From JACCZX01 sp963710675 (GTDB lineage: Bacteria; Pseudomonadota; Gammaproteobacteria; Burkholderiales; Burkholderiaceae_F): 64,000 nucleotides of DNA. Positions 43,014 through 50,215 of this stretch are shown piece by piece (positions within the stretch are counted from its first letter, which is position 1; the number at the start of each line of letters is the position of its first letter). The position numbers and the translations under genes were made by a program. Where the stretch lies: the NCBI GenBank assembly GCA_963710675.1, contig CAVQBE010000024.1:13272-77271 (forward strand), read 5' to 3'. A model generated the notes under the pieces. That model searched no databases, was not told the origin of the DNA, and was given only the letters and a program-made list of their open reading frames with translations.

Positions 43014-44493
43014 CCGAACTTTCCGTGCAGATACCAGCGGTCGCGACTCGCTGGCATCAGGAACGCGCGGCCGAAAAATCCACAGCAGCGCATGCTGCTC
43101 GTCGCGCGCGATGAAGTAATCGCGCTCGGCCCATTGCCTATCCCACCATCCGCTTTCGATCCGCTCCGGCCCGACTAGAAGCGTCAGCGGCGTGCCATAG
43201 ACCGGACGATGCTGCTGTTCGGCGAGCGGTATCGGCTCGGCAGCAGCCAGAGCGGGCGCGGTGCCGTGCAACTCAACATCGGACGAACGTGATGCACTCG
43301 CGCGCTCGATCGGCACTTCGCGAAATGCATGCTCGGGGCGGTGATCGTCGTGCGGCTCGAGCTGCGTGACCGCTGCGGGTCCAAGACGCGCCTGCAATCG
43401 CTCGATCAGACGCAGCAGCCCTTCCTGCTCGCCGCGCGCGGTGGCAAACAATTCTCCATGCGAAAGCTGCGACTGGCACGATCTGCGTGCAGCGCAGATG
43501 CAGCTCGTACACCGGCGCAGCCAGTTGAGTGCGGCCAAGCAGCTCGCGCAGCAGCGCCGTCATCCGCTCTTCGTCATTCGAGGCATCGGCCAGATGCACC
43601 ACCAGCGGCGACGGATCGCGGTCTTCGTGCACCAGCGTGAATTCGATCGTGCGCGTTGCCGCATGACGCGCCGCCAGCCAGCCGGTCATCTGCACGATCA
43701 TCCGGCGCGCCGCAAACAGCAAAGCCTCGGCGTGATCGACCCGCGCCAGCAGCTCGAGCTTGGCTTCGAATACCGGCGGCGCGACGAACCACACGCGCGG
43801 ATCGGGCTTGCGTCCCAATGCGCGATCGAGTTCATCAAGCAGCCGCGCAGAAAAACGCCGCGCGATGCCGCTGCGCGGAAGCTGCCGCAGATCTGCAATG
43901 CGCGTCACACCGATGCCGCGCAGCGCATCCCAATGCGGCCGGCCCGGCCCCAGCAGCCAGACCGGCAGATCAGCCAGCGCCGACGGGAGCTCGCTCACAT
44001 CATTGACCTGCGGCACTTCACCGTCACGTGCCGCACGCGCCAGCATCCATGCCGCCTGCGGCACCGGCGCCAGCGCCAGCCGCACCGCATGGCCCTGCCG
44101 TGCAAGACCTGCGCGCAGATTGCTTGACGATGCTCGTATGCCCATTGAAGAGCTTCACGCTGCCGGAAATTTCGAGCAACAGTCCGGAAGCCAGATCGGC
44201 GTCGGATTCCTCGCACGGCGCCACCAGCGCGACGTTCGGCGTAAAGCGCTGCGCCCACGCGGCAATCGCTTGCAGCGCATGGTTTTCCTGCGCATAGGTG
44301 CGCAGCTTGATCATGCAGATGCGGACAGATCGCCAGCGCGGTCGCACGTCTCATCCGCGCCTGCACGCCGATCTGGCGTGCGCTGCGGTTGGCGAGCAGC
44401 ACATGCGATGCGTCGCACACCGCCAGCGGCACTGCGTCGAGCTACCGCCACTTCGAGCGGCAGCTCAGGCAGACAAACGGCAATCCACAACAT
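43010..44493 (-). CDS. imuB: ImuB, Y-family polymerase-like mutasome subunit (frameshifted)
   Basis: An adaptor protein of about 490 residues related to Y-family polymerases but without their catalytic acids. It bridges DnaE2, ImuA and the beta clamp. It begins MLWIAVCLPELPLEV, then AVCDASHVLLANRSARQIGVQ and CPHLHDQ. Further pieces are AIAAWAQRFTPNVALVAP, LEISGSVKLFNGH, LRGIGVTRIADLRQLPRSGIARRFSARLLDELDRALGR (a helix-hairpin-helix region), FEAKLELLARVDHAEALLFAARR and ERIESGWWDRQWAERDYFIARDEQHALLWIFR, ending RDRWYLHGKFG at the TGA overlapping dnaE2. Frame changes near 44435, 44335, 44140, 43460 and 43050. The start lies inside imuA. Confidence 0.85.
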
Positions 44494-45214
44494 TGGTCGT
44501 TACAACTTCGGCCGTTTCTGTAGCGCCTTCTTCGAGCAGCGTTTCAAAGCGGCGCGGTACCGGACCCGGCAGCGCAAGCTGCACCATCGAATGCGCCGGC
44601 ATGCCGCGCCGCTTGAAAATATCGAGCGCCACACTCCGTGCTCGCAGGCAGCGAGCTCGATACGCAGCGGCGCCGGTGATGCAGCGGTGCGCGCCGCCGG
44701 CGAGCGCAGCAAAAACACCAGACCCGGATCGCGCTTCATGCTTTGCGCAGCCAGCTGCAAGCGGCGCAGCGTTTGAAACGACGTCAGGTGCGTAGTTGTC
44801 TTCCGGCAGCCATGCCACGACTGCCGCTGCGGCGCCGCTCTTAAGCGCCTGCTCGATCGCCCACAGCCGCTCTGCACGATCACGCGCGCGCACCACCAGC
44901 AATTGTTCGAGCATCGCGCCATGCGCGATCAGCGCACGCGGATAAGGAATGTGCGGCGGCTCGACCCACACCACTGTCTGGCGTGCACGCATCAGCGGTG
45001 CCAGCACCGGCATCAGCAAGCGCATCTCTCCAACGCCGCACGGCGCCAGCAGCTCGATCAATGTGCGCTGCGGCCAGCCTCCATCGGGCAGCAGTCGGTC
45101 CAGCGCGCCAAAGCGCGTCGGCACCGTACGAACGTTGGAGTCACCCGCGTCGGAGTTGGCGCGCCATACGCGTGCGCCCAATGCAGACAGAAAATTTTTG
45201 GAAGATTGCAGCAT
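44465..45214 (-). CDS. imuA: ImuA, RecA-like mutasome subunit (frameshifted)
   Basis: A protein of about 250 residues, the first member of the imuA-imuB-dnaE2 mutasome, related to RecA/SulA-type ATPase folds. It has VPTRFGALDRLLPDGGWPQRTLIELLAPCGVGEMRLLMPVLAPLM, VVWVEPPHIPYPRALIAHGAMLEQLLVVRARDRAERLWAIEQALKSGAAAAVVAWLPE, then after small frame changes near 44785 and 44640 the end GPVPRRFETLLEEGATETAEV. ImuA links RecA and the polymerase complex. The ATG at 45214 is 82 bases after the intI stop on the same strand, with no terminator and no LexA box of its own between them. Confidence 0.82.
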   Translation of the reverse strand: MLQSSKNFLSALGARVWRANSDAGDSNVRTVPTRFGALDRLLPDGGWPQRTLIELLAPCGVGEMRLLMPVLAPLMRARQTVVWVEPPHIPYPRALIAHGAMLEQLLVVRARDRAERLWAIEQALKSGAAAAVVAWLPEDNYAPDVVSNAAPLAAGCAKHEARSGSGVFAALAGGAHRCITGAAAYRARCLRARSVALDIFKRRGMPAHSMVQLALPGPVPRRFETLLEEGATETAEVVTTNVVDCRLSA

Positions 45215-45296
45215 GCGAGAGAGCCGCGCATCAGTGGTAAATGGCCACCGGCGCCGCTGTCACCCAGCGCTGCACTCCAGGGCATGCGCCACGAAT

Positions 45297-46323
45297 TCAG
45301 GGCTCCGCACAATGCAGCGCTCCAATCGACGATCCAAGCGAATCCAGCGGAGAAGGCACACCGGCCGCAGCGCCTTTCAGCACATGCGTGTAGATCATCG
45401 TGGTCGATACATCTGCGTGGCCCAGCAGCTCCTGCACGCGCCGGATATCGACACCCGATTCCAGAAGATGCGTAGCGAACGAATGGCGCAGCGTGTGCGC
45501 CGTCACTTTCTTGGTGAGTCCCGCGCGCTTGACTGCGCGTGCCAGCGCACGGCCGACACCGTCTTCATAAACATGATGCCGTCGCTCAACACCCGAGCGC
45601 GGATCGATCGACAGCGCAGCCGCCGGCCACAACCAGAACCACGACCACGATTCGCCGGCACGTGGAAATTTGCGATTGAGCGCATACGGAAGCTGCACTC
45701 CCGCGCATTGGCGCGCATGATCCTGCGCCCACACCGCGCGCGCTGCAGCCAGTTGCGCCGCGCAACGAATCGTGCAACGCATCCGGCAGCATCACCACAC
45801 GATCCTTGCCGCCTTTGCCGTCGCGCACCACGATCACGCGCCGATCGAAATCGAGATCCTTGATGCGCAAGCGCAGACATTCCATCAACCGCAACCCGCT
45901 GCCGTACAGCAGCCGAGCTATCAATTGATGACTCGATTCGACCTGCGGCAACAAGCGCGCGACTTCTTCGCGCGATAGAACGACGGGCAACCGCTGGCGG
46001 GCCTGCGGCCGCCCGATTTCCTGCATCCAGGGCAACTGCACATCCAGCACCTGGCGATAAAGAAAAAGCAGCGCCGATAGCGCCTGCCGATGCGTAGCCG
46101 GGGAAACCTTGCGCTCACTGGCAAGATGCGTCAGAAACGCCTCGACTTCCTGCGCCCCCATCGTCCGCGGATGCCGCAAACCGGAAAAGCGGATAAAGAA
46201 GCGAATCCAATAAATGTAATTCTGCTCAGTGCGTAAGCTGTAATGGCAATAGCGAATCCGTTCACGCACCTGATCTAGCAGGCGCGACGAGTGCAATGCG
46301 GGACGAAAGCCTGCGGTTTTCAT
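45297..46323 (-). CDS. intI: Integron integrase IntI (one frameshift)
   Basis: A tyrosine recombinase of about 341 residues that inserts and excises gene cassettes at attI and attC. The N-terminal SAM-like domain has LLDQVRERIRYCHYSLRTEQNYIYWIRFFIRFSG. The catalytic domain has YGSGLRLMECLRLRIKDLDF (first Arg), HTLRHSFATHLLESG (His, Arg), ELLGHADVSTTMIYTHVLK (His and nucleophile Tyr). The IntI-specific insertion is present: LNRKFPRAGESWSWFWLWP with DPRSGVERRHHVYED, which separates IntI from XerC/D. One indel lies near 45760. The start at 46323 is preferred since the LexA box overlies the upstream in-frame ATG region. Confidence 0.92.
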
Positions 46324-46334
46324 CGGATTTGTTA

Positions 46335-46356
46335 ATACTGTATTTTTATACAGTAT
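46335..46356. promoter_or_regulatory. LexA (SOS) box at the intI promoter
   Basis: A palindrome ATACTGTATTTTTATACAGT plus AT, containing the exact consensus CTGT-N8-ACAG (46338-46353). It ends 12 bases upstream of the intI ATG on the minus strand and overlaps a TATAAA-like -10, so LexA binding would block intI transcription until DNA damage. It is the only such site seen before intI, imuA, imuB and dnaE2. Confidence 0.9.
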
Positions 46357-46359
46357 AGG

Positions 46360-46464
46360 CGCGGAAAGCAAGGCGCCGTGCGGCTCCCCGACGAACGGCC
46401 GTCCGTGTTAAACCGCAGCCGCCATATTAAGGAGCAGAATCGTGCGGTCTAAAACACGTTAGAC
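46360..46464 (+). other. Probable attI recombination site and cassette leader
   Basis: The stretch between the intI promoter and the first cassette. It ends in a pair of inverted core sites, GTCTAA...GTTAGAC (46447-46464); recombination would occur in the GTTAGAC just before cassette 1. attI lies beside the 5' end of intI in all integrons. No clear -35/-10 for a cassette promoter Pc could be picked by eye, though one is expected here. Confidence 0.65.
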
Positions 46465-46467
46465 CTC

Positions 46468-46791
46468 ATGAACACTGCGGACCGTGAAGTGCAGTCTTGG
46501 AGGTGCGTAGCAAACGAACTCGGCATCCAATTCGAGTCGCCCTATGTCCTAGAACACGCGGGTGCGCAATACACATTCCTTGGTCGTTTGCCGCAGTTCG
46601 GGGCTGAACGCGGAATGCTTCTGATGCTGTCCTACGAAGACGCAGCGGCAGCGGCAGCGAGCGAAAACCGTTTCGGATACTCGCGCGTGGAACTGGGTGA
46701 GGAAACTGATCGAGATTACGTCGTGGAAATGCTGCAGGATTGGGGCTGGACGTCTCGAGCACCGGCACCGGATTGGTACCGTGAGGTCTAA
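46468..46791 (+). CDS. Integron cassette 1: hypothetical protein (107 aa)
   Basis: A small, soluble, acidic protein starting a few bases after the attI crossover, so its ribosome site lies in attI. It contains CVANELGIQFESPYVLEHAG, AQYTFLGRLPQFGAERGMLLML and FGYSRVELGEETDRDYVVEMLQDWGW. I do not recognise the family; small immunity-like or stress proteins are common in cassettes. The TAA stop lies inside the R'' box (GTCTAAC) of attC1, so the whole cassette is compact. GC content is lower than in the surrounding chromosome. Confidence 0.6.
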   Translation: MNTADREVQSWRCVANELGIQFESPYVLEHAGAQYTFLGRLPQFGAERGMLLMLSYEDAAAAAASENRFGYSRVELGEETDRDYVVEMLQDWGWTSRAPAPDWYREV

Positions 46792-46845
46792 CTCGTCGTT
46801 CGAGAGCCGACGCTCTGCGAGCGCGGCTCAACTCAGACGTTAGAC
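46786..46845 (+). other. attC1 recombination site
   Basis: GTCTAAC (46786-46792) and GTTAGAC (46839-46845) are perfect inverted core boxes. The inner arms AGAGCCGAC and GCGGCTC pair as L-boxes. 60 bases, near-identical to attC3 (about 4 differences), showing a shared cassette source. Confidence 0.88.
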
Positions 46846-46862
46846 AGCAGGAATCGCGCGGC

Positions 46863-47128
46863 ATGAATACCACTTTGGAAGACTGAAGAACGGATGGTTC
46901 GGTGTTCGTCTGGGACTCGCACCTGCGGAGATCGATGCGCTCATTGCACATCTCCAGAGGCTGCAGGCAGATCCGGAACAGCACTTCCACATCACGAGCG
47001 AGCACAAAGGCTCTGGAGGGATCGGGGACATCGAGGTATTTGTCGACCCTGATGCAGTTCCAGGCAACATGCGCCTATCCTCGTTGGCGCTTGCTCCAGG
47101 TGAGGACCTTCCAGGCCATGCTGTCTAA
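46863..47128 (+). CDS. Integron cassette 2: hypothetical protein (one-base deletion at start)
   Basis: The ATG at 46863 is followed within seven codons by a stop. One missing A after ATGAA restores MKYHFGRLKNGWFGVRLGLAPAEIDALIAHLQRLQADPEQHFHITSEHKGSGGIGDIEVFVDPDAVPGNMRLSSLALAPG, about 88 residues. The restored protein is compact, with a strand pair around GGIGDIEVFV, and resembles small immunity-type proteins, but I cannot name a family. The deletion is in an A run, as in many sequencing errors here. The TAA lies inside the R'' box of attC2. Confidence 0.55.
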
Positions 47129-47214
47129 CTGGCGGTTCGACACGGACGCACACGTGCTTACGTGCGCTGCGCGCACTCGCCTCGTGCGCGCCGGTTAACT
47201 CAGAAACGTTAGAT
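47123..47214 (+). other. attC2 recombination site
   Basis: GTCTAAC (47123-47129) and GTTAGAT (47208-47214) enclose a 78-base imperfect inverted repeat with nested palindromes such as GTGCTTACGTGCGC and GTGCGCGCCGG. Longer than attC1/attC3 but with the same TTAACTCAGA-type left flank of the R' box. Confidence 0.85.
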
Positions 47215-47218
47215 CGCA

Positions 47219-47703
47219 ATGCCGCACACGTTGCCAGTAACCCGGACGATCCGCGAAAACGCGGCGCGACACTCCTTACGTTTGCATTCTCGCGAGGCCC
47301 ATTGCAAGAGCTTGTGGCAACGCAGTTCCAAGGTGAGTTCAGGGGCTTCCGGGAAGCAGTCTTTGAGTTCAGCGTTCATCGGGCGGAGCGTGCAGCACTC
47401 GAACTTGCACTCCTCTTTAGATACCTCGACGATGAACTTCATCTCAGCGATACATATTCACAGGTGTCATCGACTCCATTTGGATATGTGAATCTCGTCG
47501 ACGGTACTACTGATGTTTTGTCTCTGCGCGAAGCGATGAACAAGATCATTCACGCGGAAAGTTTCGGCTGGAATACCGAAAAGCCGACTCGGCCATTGCT
47601 AGTCTGCGAGGCCCGCGCAGGTGATATTGGCGCGCGAAAACCATGGAAACGCGCCGATGTCGAAATCCTGAAAATTTGCGTCGCGTGCGGAAGCCTGTTG
47701 TGA
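47219..47703 (+). CDS. Integron cassette 3: hypothetical protein (frameshift near start)
   Basis: It begins at ATG 47219 (MPHTLPVTRTIREN). Near 47250-47300 the frame changes to LLTFAFSRGPLQELVATQFQGEFRGFREAVFEFSVHRAERAALELALLFRYLDDELHLSDTYSQVSSTPFGYVNLVDGTTDVLSLREAMNKIIHAESFGW and ends CVACGSLL. In the continuous frame the first start codon is TTG 47302, probably too late. The full protein is about 160 residues, soluble, of no recognised family. The helix-rich centre and the small size are typical of cassette-encoded proteins. Confidence 0.55.
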
Positions 47704-47713
47704 GAAATAGCGA

Positions 47714-47773
47714 ATCTAACTCGTCGTTCAAGAGCCGACGCCCTGCCGGCGCGGCTCAACTCAGACGTTAGAG
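47714..47773 (+). other. attC3 recombination site
   Basis: ATCTAAC (47714-47720) and GTTAGAG (47767-47773) with the L arms AGAGCCGAC/GCGCGGCTC between. Almost the same as attC1 over its whole length. Confidence 0.87.
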
Positions 47774-47778
47774 CGCAC

Positions 47779-47955
47779 ATGATTTGGTTCCCTAGAGTCG
47801 CAAGCCTTTTCTCGGCGTTGTTCGCTACATCGGTGCTCGCGCGATTGCCAAAGCCCGGCGAGTTTAAGTTGCCTTCGGCGGATGAGGTAGGTCGAGCGCT
47901 CGGAACACTTACGTTGGGCGTCGTAGGCCACACAGCACGTAGGAGGTGCAGGTGA
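47779..47955 (+). CDS. Integron cassette 4, first small ORF (58 aa)
   Basis: ATG six bases after attC3. A short peptide with a hydrophobic N-terminus (MIWFPRVASLFSALFATSVLA) and a basic end (HTARRRCR). Its TGA overlaps the GTG start of the next ORF (GTGA), and its last codons contain that ORF's AGGAGG ribosome site. It could be a leader or secreted peptide coupled to the next gene, or merely a translated leader. The family is unknown. Confidence 0.35.
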   Translation: MIWFPRVASLFSALFATSVLARLPKPGEFKLPSADEVGRALGTLTLGVVGHTARRRCR

Positions 47956-48266
47956 TTACCGTCTTTACTACGTTCACTTTGCCAAAGCCAATTACTCGCG
48001 AGGAAGCTCGCAGCATTTTCCTGAGCACCGCGCCAAAGTATCGAGGCGTACAAGGTTTGTTTCGGAAGATCTACGTGCTCTCCCAAGATGGGGTAACAGT
48101 AGGTGGAGTCTATCTTTGGAATTCGAGGCCAGAGGCAGAAGCTATGTACACAGAATCATGGCGCTCATTCGTCCGAGAAACGTACGGCACTGATCCAACC
48201 GTAACCTACTTCGAAAGTCCCGTGGTGGTCGACAACGTGGCCCAGCAGGTCCTTACCGACGAGTAG
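47952..48266 (+). CDS. Integron cassette 4: YdhR-like (putative monooxygenase fold) protein
   Basis: A 104-residue protein starting at GTG five bases after AGGAGG. MITVFTTFTLPKPITREEARSIFLSTAPKYRGVQGLFRKIYVLSQDG, GGVYLWNSRPEAEAMYTESWRSFVRETYGTDPTVTYFESPVVVDNV is a clear YdhR/dimeric alpha-beta barrel pattern. Such small ferredoxin-like dimers bind or oxidise aromatic or terpenoid compounds; E. coli YdhR has unknown substrate. Intact. It is the second gene of a two-gene cassette. Confidence 0.8.
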   Translation: MITVFTTFTLPKPITREEARSIFLSTAPKYRGVQGLFRKIYVLSQDGVTVGGVYLWNSRPEAEAMYTESWRSFVRETYGTDPTVTYFESPVVVDNVAQQVLTDE

Positions 48267-48292
48267 GAAGGCACCGTCCTGCAGCGCAAGAC

Positions 48293-48335
48293 GCCCAACC
48301 CTTCCTGCGAGCGCCGCTCAACTCAAACGTTGCGT
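48293..48335 (+). other. attC4 (short, degenerate)
   Basis: GCCCAAC (48293-48299) and GTTGCGT (48329-48335) with arms TGCGAGCGCC and CGCTCAACTC. At 43 bases it is shorter than most attC sites and the R' box deviates from GTTRRRY at one base. Confidence 0.6.
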
Positions 48336-48378
48336 GTCACAGGCCATCTTCCGTAGTCACTCACACCCGAGAAACACC

Positions 48379-49026
48379 ATGTCCAAGCTTCGTGTAGAAA
48401 GCTTCACCATCTCACTCGACGGCTTCGGCGCTGGCCCAGACCAAGACATCAACAACCCACTCGGCGTGGGCGGCACCTCGCTTCATGGCTGGGCCTTCTC
48501 CACACGAACGTTTCAGAAGCACTTGTTCGGTAGCGATGGCGGAGCAACGGGCATTGATGAAGACTTTGCCGCTCGAGGCTTTCAGAACATCGGGGCTTGG
48601 ATTCTCGGCAGGAACATGTTCGGGCCGGTTCGCGGACCTTGGCCAGATGAGAGCTGGCGAGGTTGGTGGGGCGAGAATCCTGTCTATCACGTCCCCGTGT
48701 TCGTGCTGACCCACTACGCACGCGCACCGCTGGTCATGGAAGGAGGAACGACCTTCCACTTCGTTACGGAAGGCATTGCCGCCGCGCTGGCGCAAGCGCG
48801 CGAAGCGGCCGAAGGCAAGGATGTTCGTGTTGGTGGCGGCGTAAACGTCATTCAACAGTATCTTCGCCAACGCCTGATCGACGAGATGCACATCGCCATT
48901 GCGCCGGTCCTGCTTGGCGCTGGTGAAAGACTCTTTGAAGGAACAAACCTTCCGGCCTTGGGCTACGCCTGCACCCGGCACGAAAGCTCGCCACTTGCCA
49001 CGCACGTGGTTCTTACTCGGCAGTGA
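48379..49026 (+). CDS. Integron cassette 5: dihydrofolate reductase/RibD C-terminal family protein
   Basis: A 215-residue NADPH-dependent reductase-like protein. MSKLRVESFTISLDGFGAG is the first strand, then HGWAFSTRTFQKHLFG, GAWILGRNMFGPVRGPW, VFVLTHYARAPLVMEGGTTFHFVTEGIAAALAQAREAAEGKDVRVGGGVNVIQQYLRQRLIDEMHIAIAPVLLGAGERLFEG. The GGGV loop and terminal IAPVLLG are family marks of RibD_C/DHFR-like proteins, found in bacteria with unknown substrates and often in cassettes. It is not the trimethoprim-resistant DfrA/DfrB type. Intact. Confidence 0.85.
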   Translation: MSKLRVESFTISLDGFGAGPDQDINNPLGVGGTSLHGWAFSTRTFQKHLFGSDGGATGIDEDFAARGFQNIGAWILGRNMFGPVRGPWPDESWRGWWGENPVYHVPVFVLTHYARAPLVMEGGTTFHFVTEGIAAALAQAREAAEGKDVRVGGGVNVIQQYLRQRLIDEMHIAIAPVLLGAGERLFEGTNLPALGYACTRHESSPLATHVVLTRQ

Positions 49027-49036
49027 TCACGGTGAC

Positions 49037-49092
49037 GCCTAACCCTTCGCTCGAGGCGACCCGCTCCGGAAAGCTGCGCTCACACGTTAGGT
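49037..49092 (+). other. attC5 recombination site
   Basis: GCCTAAC (49037-49043) and GTTAGGT (49086-49092) with arms CGAGGCGACCCGCT and AGCTGCGCTCACAC. A 56-base site with the common GCCTAACCCTTCG start. Confidence 0.85.
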
Positions 49093-49105
49093 CTTTTTTC
49101 TCCAA

Positions 49106-49594
49106 ATGACGTCGCGATCTCTGTCGTGGCAATTGATCGGCTTGCTTGGATCGCTGTTGGCTGCGTTCGCTGCAGGCGCCGTGGGGGCCATTGCCTCCGT
49201 TGATGCGGCATCGTTCTATGCGCAGTTGAGCAAGCCGTTCTGGGCGCCGCCCGCGGGTGTATTCGGTCCAGTGTGGTCGGCGCTGTATGCGCTTATGGGT
49301 GTGGCAGCGTGGCTCGTGTGGCGGTCTCCGGGCCGTAAGGAGCTGGCGCTAGGCTTGTTTGGCGCGCAGCTTGCGGCCAATGCGCTTTGGTCGTGGTTGT
49401 TTTTTGCCTGGCACCGAGGCGCTCTGGCCGCAGTGGAGGTCCTGGTGCTATTGGCACTCATCGTGGCCACAGTAGTGGCCTTCTGGCGTTCCAGTCGCTT
49501 GGCTGCGCTTCTGTTAGTGCCATACCTCTTGTGGGTAAGCTTTGCTTCGGCGCTAACGTGGGCGGTATGGCAACGCAACCCTGGTCTTCTGTGA
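49106..49594 (+). CDS. Integron cassette 6: TspO/MBR family membrane protein
   Basis: A 162-residue protein with five transmembrane helices and the TspO features: FYAQLSKPFWAPPAGVFGPVWSALYALMGVAAWLVW (the conserved W-x-PP, F-x-P-V-W and Y stretches), NALWSWLFFAWH and LVPYLLWVSFASALTWAVWQRN. TspO binds porphyrins and sterols and can degrade protoporphyrin; bacterial forms act in redox or stress signalling. The last 15 codons fall inside attC6, so the recombination site is partly coding. Intact. Confidence 0.87.
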   Translation: MTSRSLSWQLIGLLGSLLAAFAAGAVGAIASVDAASFYAQLSKPFWAPPAGVFGPVWSALYALMGVAAWLVWRSPGRKELALGLFGAQLAANALWSWLFFAWHRGALAAVEVLVLLALIVATVVAFWRSSRLAALLLVPYLLWVSFASALTWAVWQRNPGLL

Positions 49595-49644
49595 TGCCAG
49601 CGGGCTTTACACGCTTTCAGTTGCCGCTCACCGAAACGTTAGCG
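49551..49644 (+). other. attC6 recombination site, overlapping the end of tspO
   Basis: CGCTAAC (49551-49557) and GTTAGCG (49638-49644) are perfect complements; the arms GTGGGCGG and CCGCTCAC also pair. It is 94 bases long and begins 44 bases before the tspO stop. Confidence 0.8.
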
Positions 49645-49725
49645 GCACAACCCTGACGCGGTTGGATCGGCGCTACCTGGCACCTCTTGAACTCGGTTAC
49701 GACCGCGCCCTATTGGAGTCCGCCC

Positions 49726-50127
49726 ATGTCGCTCGAAGCGTTTAAGTCCGCCGTTATGCCATTGCTCGTCGAGCTCGAAGCGTCGGCGAATGCACACGAC
49801 ACTGATCGCCATATGGCCGTTTACGCCAGAGAATCGTCGCTGACTTTTGTGTTCAACGGCAAGATTGTTCGCGGTTGGGATCAGCTTTGCGAGTTGCAAC
49901 GCCAGTGGTGGAGCGATGGCAGAGTCAAGGGCAGTTACACGTACCTCGACAGCCCAATATTCGAAGCCCTGGGAGACAACGCAGGCCTCACTACGTTCTT
50001 GATCGCCGCCAAGAAGGAAGCAGTCGACGGGAGTGTCGTTGAGAAAACACTTGCGTACTCGGCGCTGTGGCGCAGGCGCCAGGAAGGCTGGCGGATTGCC
50101 TTCGCCCACGAGTCAAGCGATAAATGA
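49726..50127 (+). CDS. SnoaL/NTF2-like protein at the array end
   Basis: A 133-residue NTF2-like fold protein (DUF4440 type): MSLEAFKSAVMPLLVELEASANAHDTDRHMAVYARESSLTFVFNGKIVRGWDQLCELQRQWW, then YTYLDSPIFEALGDNAGLTTFLIA and SALWRRRQEGWRIAFAHES. Such proteins form a cone-shaped pocket and often serve as isomerases or dehydratases, or have no activity. TTGGAG lies eight bases upstream. No attC follows it, so it may be an old final cassette that lost its site or a chromosomal gene. Confidence 0.7.
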   Translation: MSLEAFKSAVMPLLVELEASANAHDTDRHMAVYARESSLTFVFNGKIVRGWDQLCELQRQWWSDGRVKGSYTYLDSPIFEALGDNAGLTTFLIAAKKEAVDGSVVEKTLAYSALWRRRQEGWRIAFAHESSDK

Positions 50128-50215
50128 CCCTGGGCAGTTGTCCGCGTGTTCACGGGTGATTGAGCGTTATCGCGCGTAACCCTCGCCAAGAGGTAACCTC
50201 CACTTTTCGGAGGAG

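Noticed and set aside
45215..45296. A possible LexA box just before imuA
   Set aside because: CTGT at about 45256 is not followed by ACAG eight bases later, and no other half-site pair is present.
48379..49026. Cassette 5 as a trimethoprim-resistance dfr gene
   Set aside because: The sequence follows the RibD C-terminal/DHFR-like family of unknown substrate, not DfrA or DfrB.
50128..50215. A possible seventh attC before hutU
   Set aside because: GCGTTAT and CGTAAC-like words occur, but they are not a correctly oriented R''/R' pair and no L arms pair.
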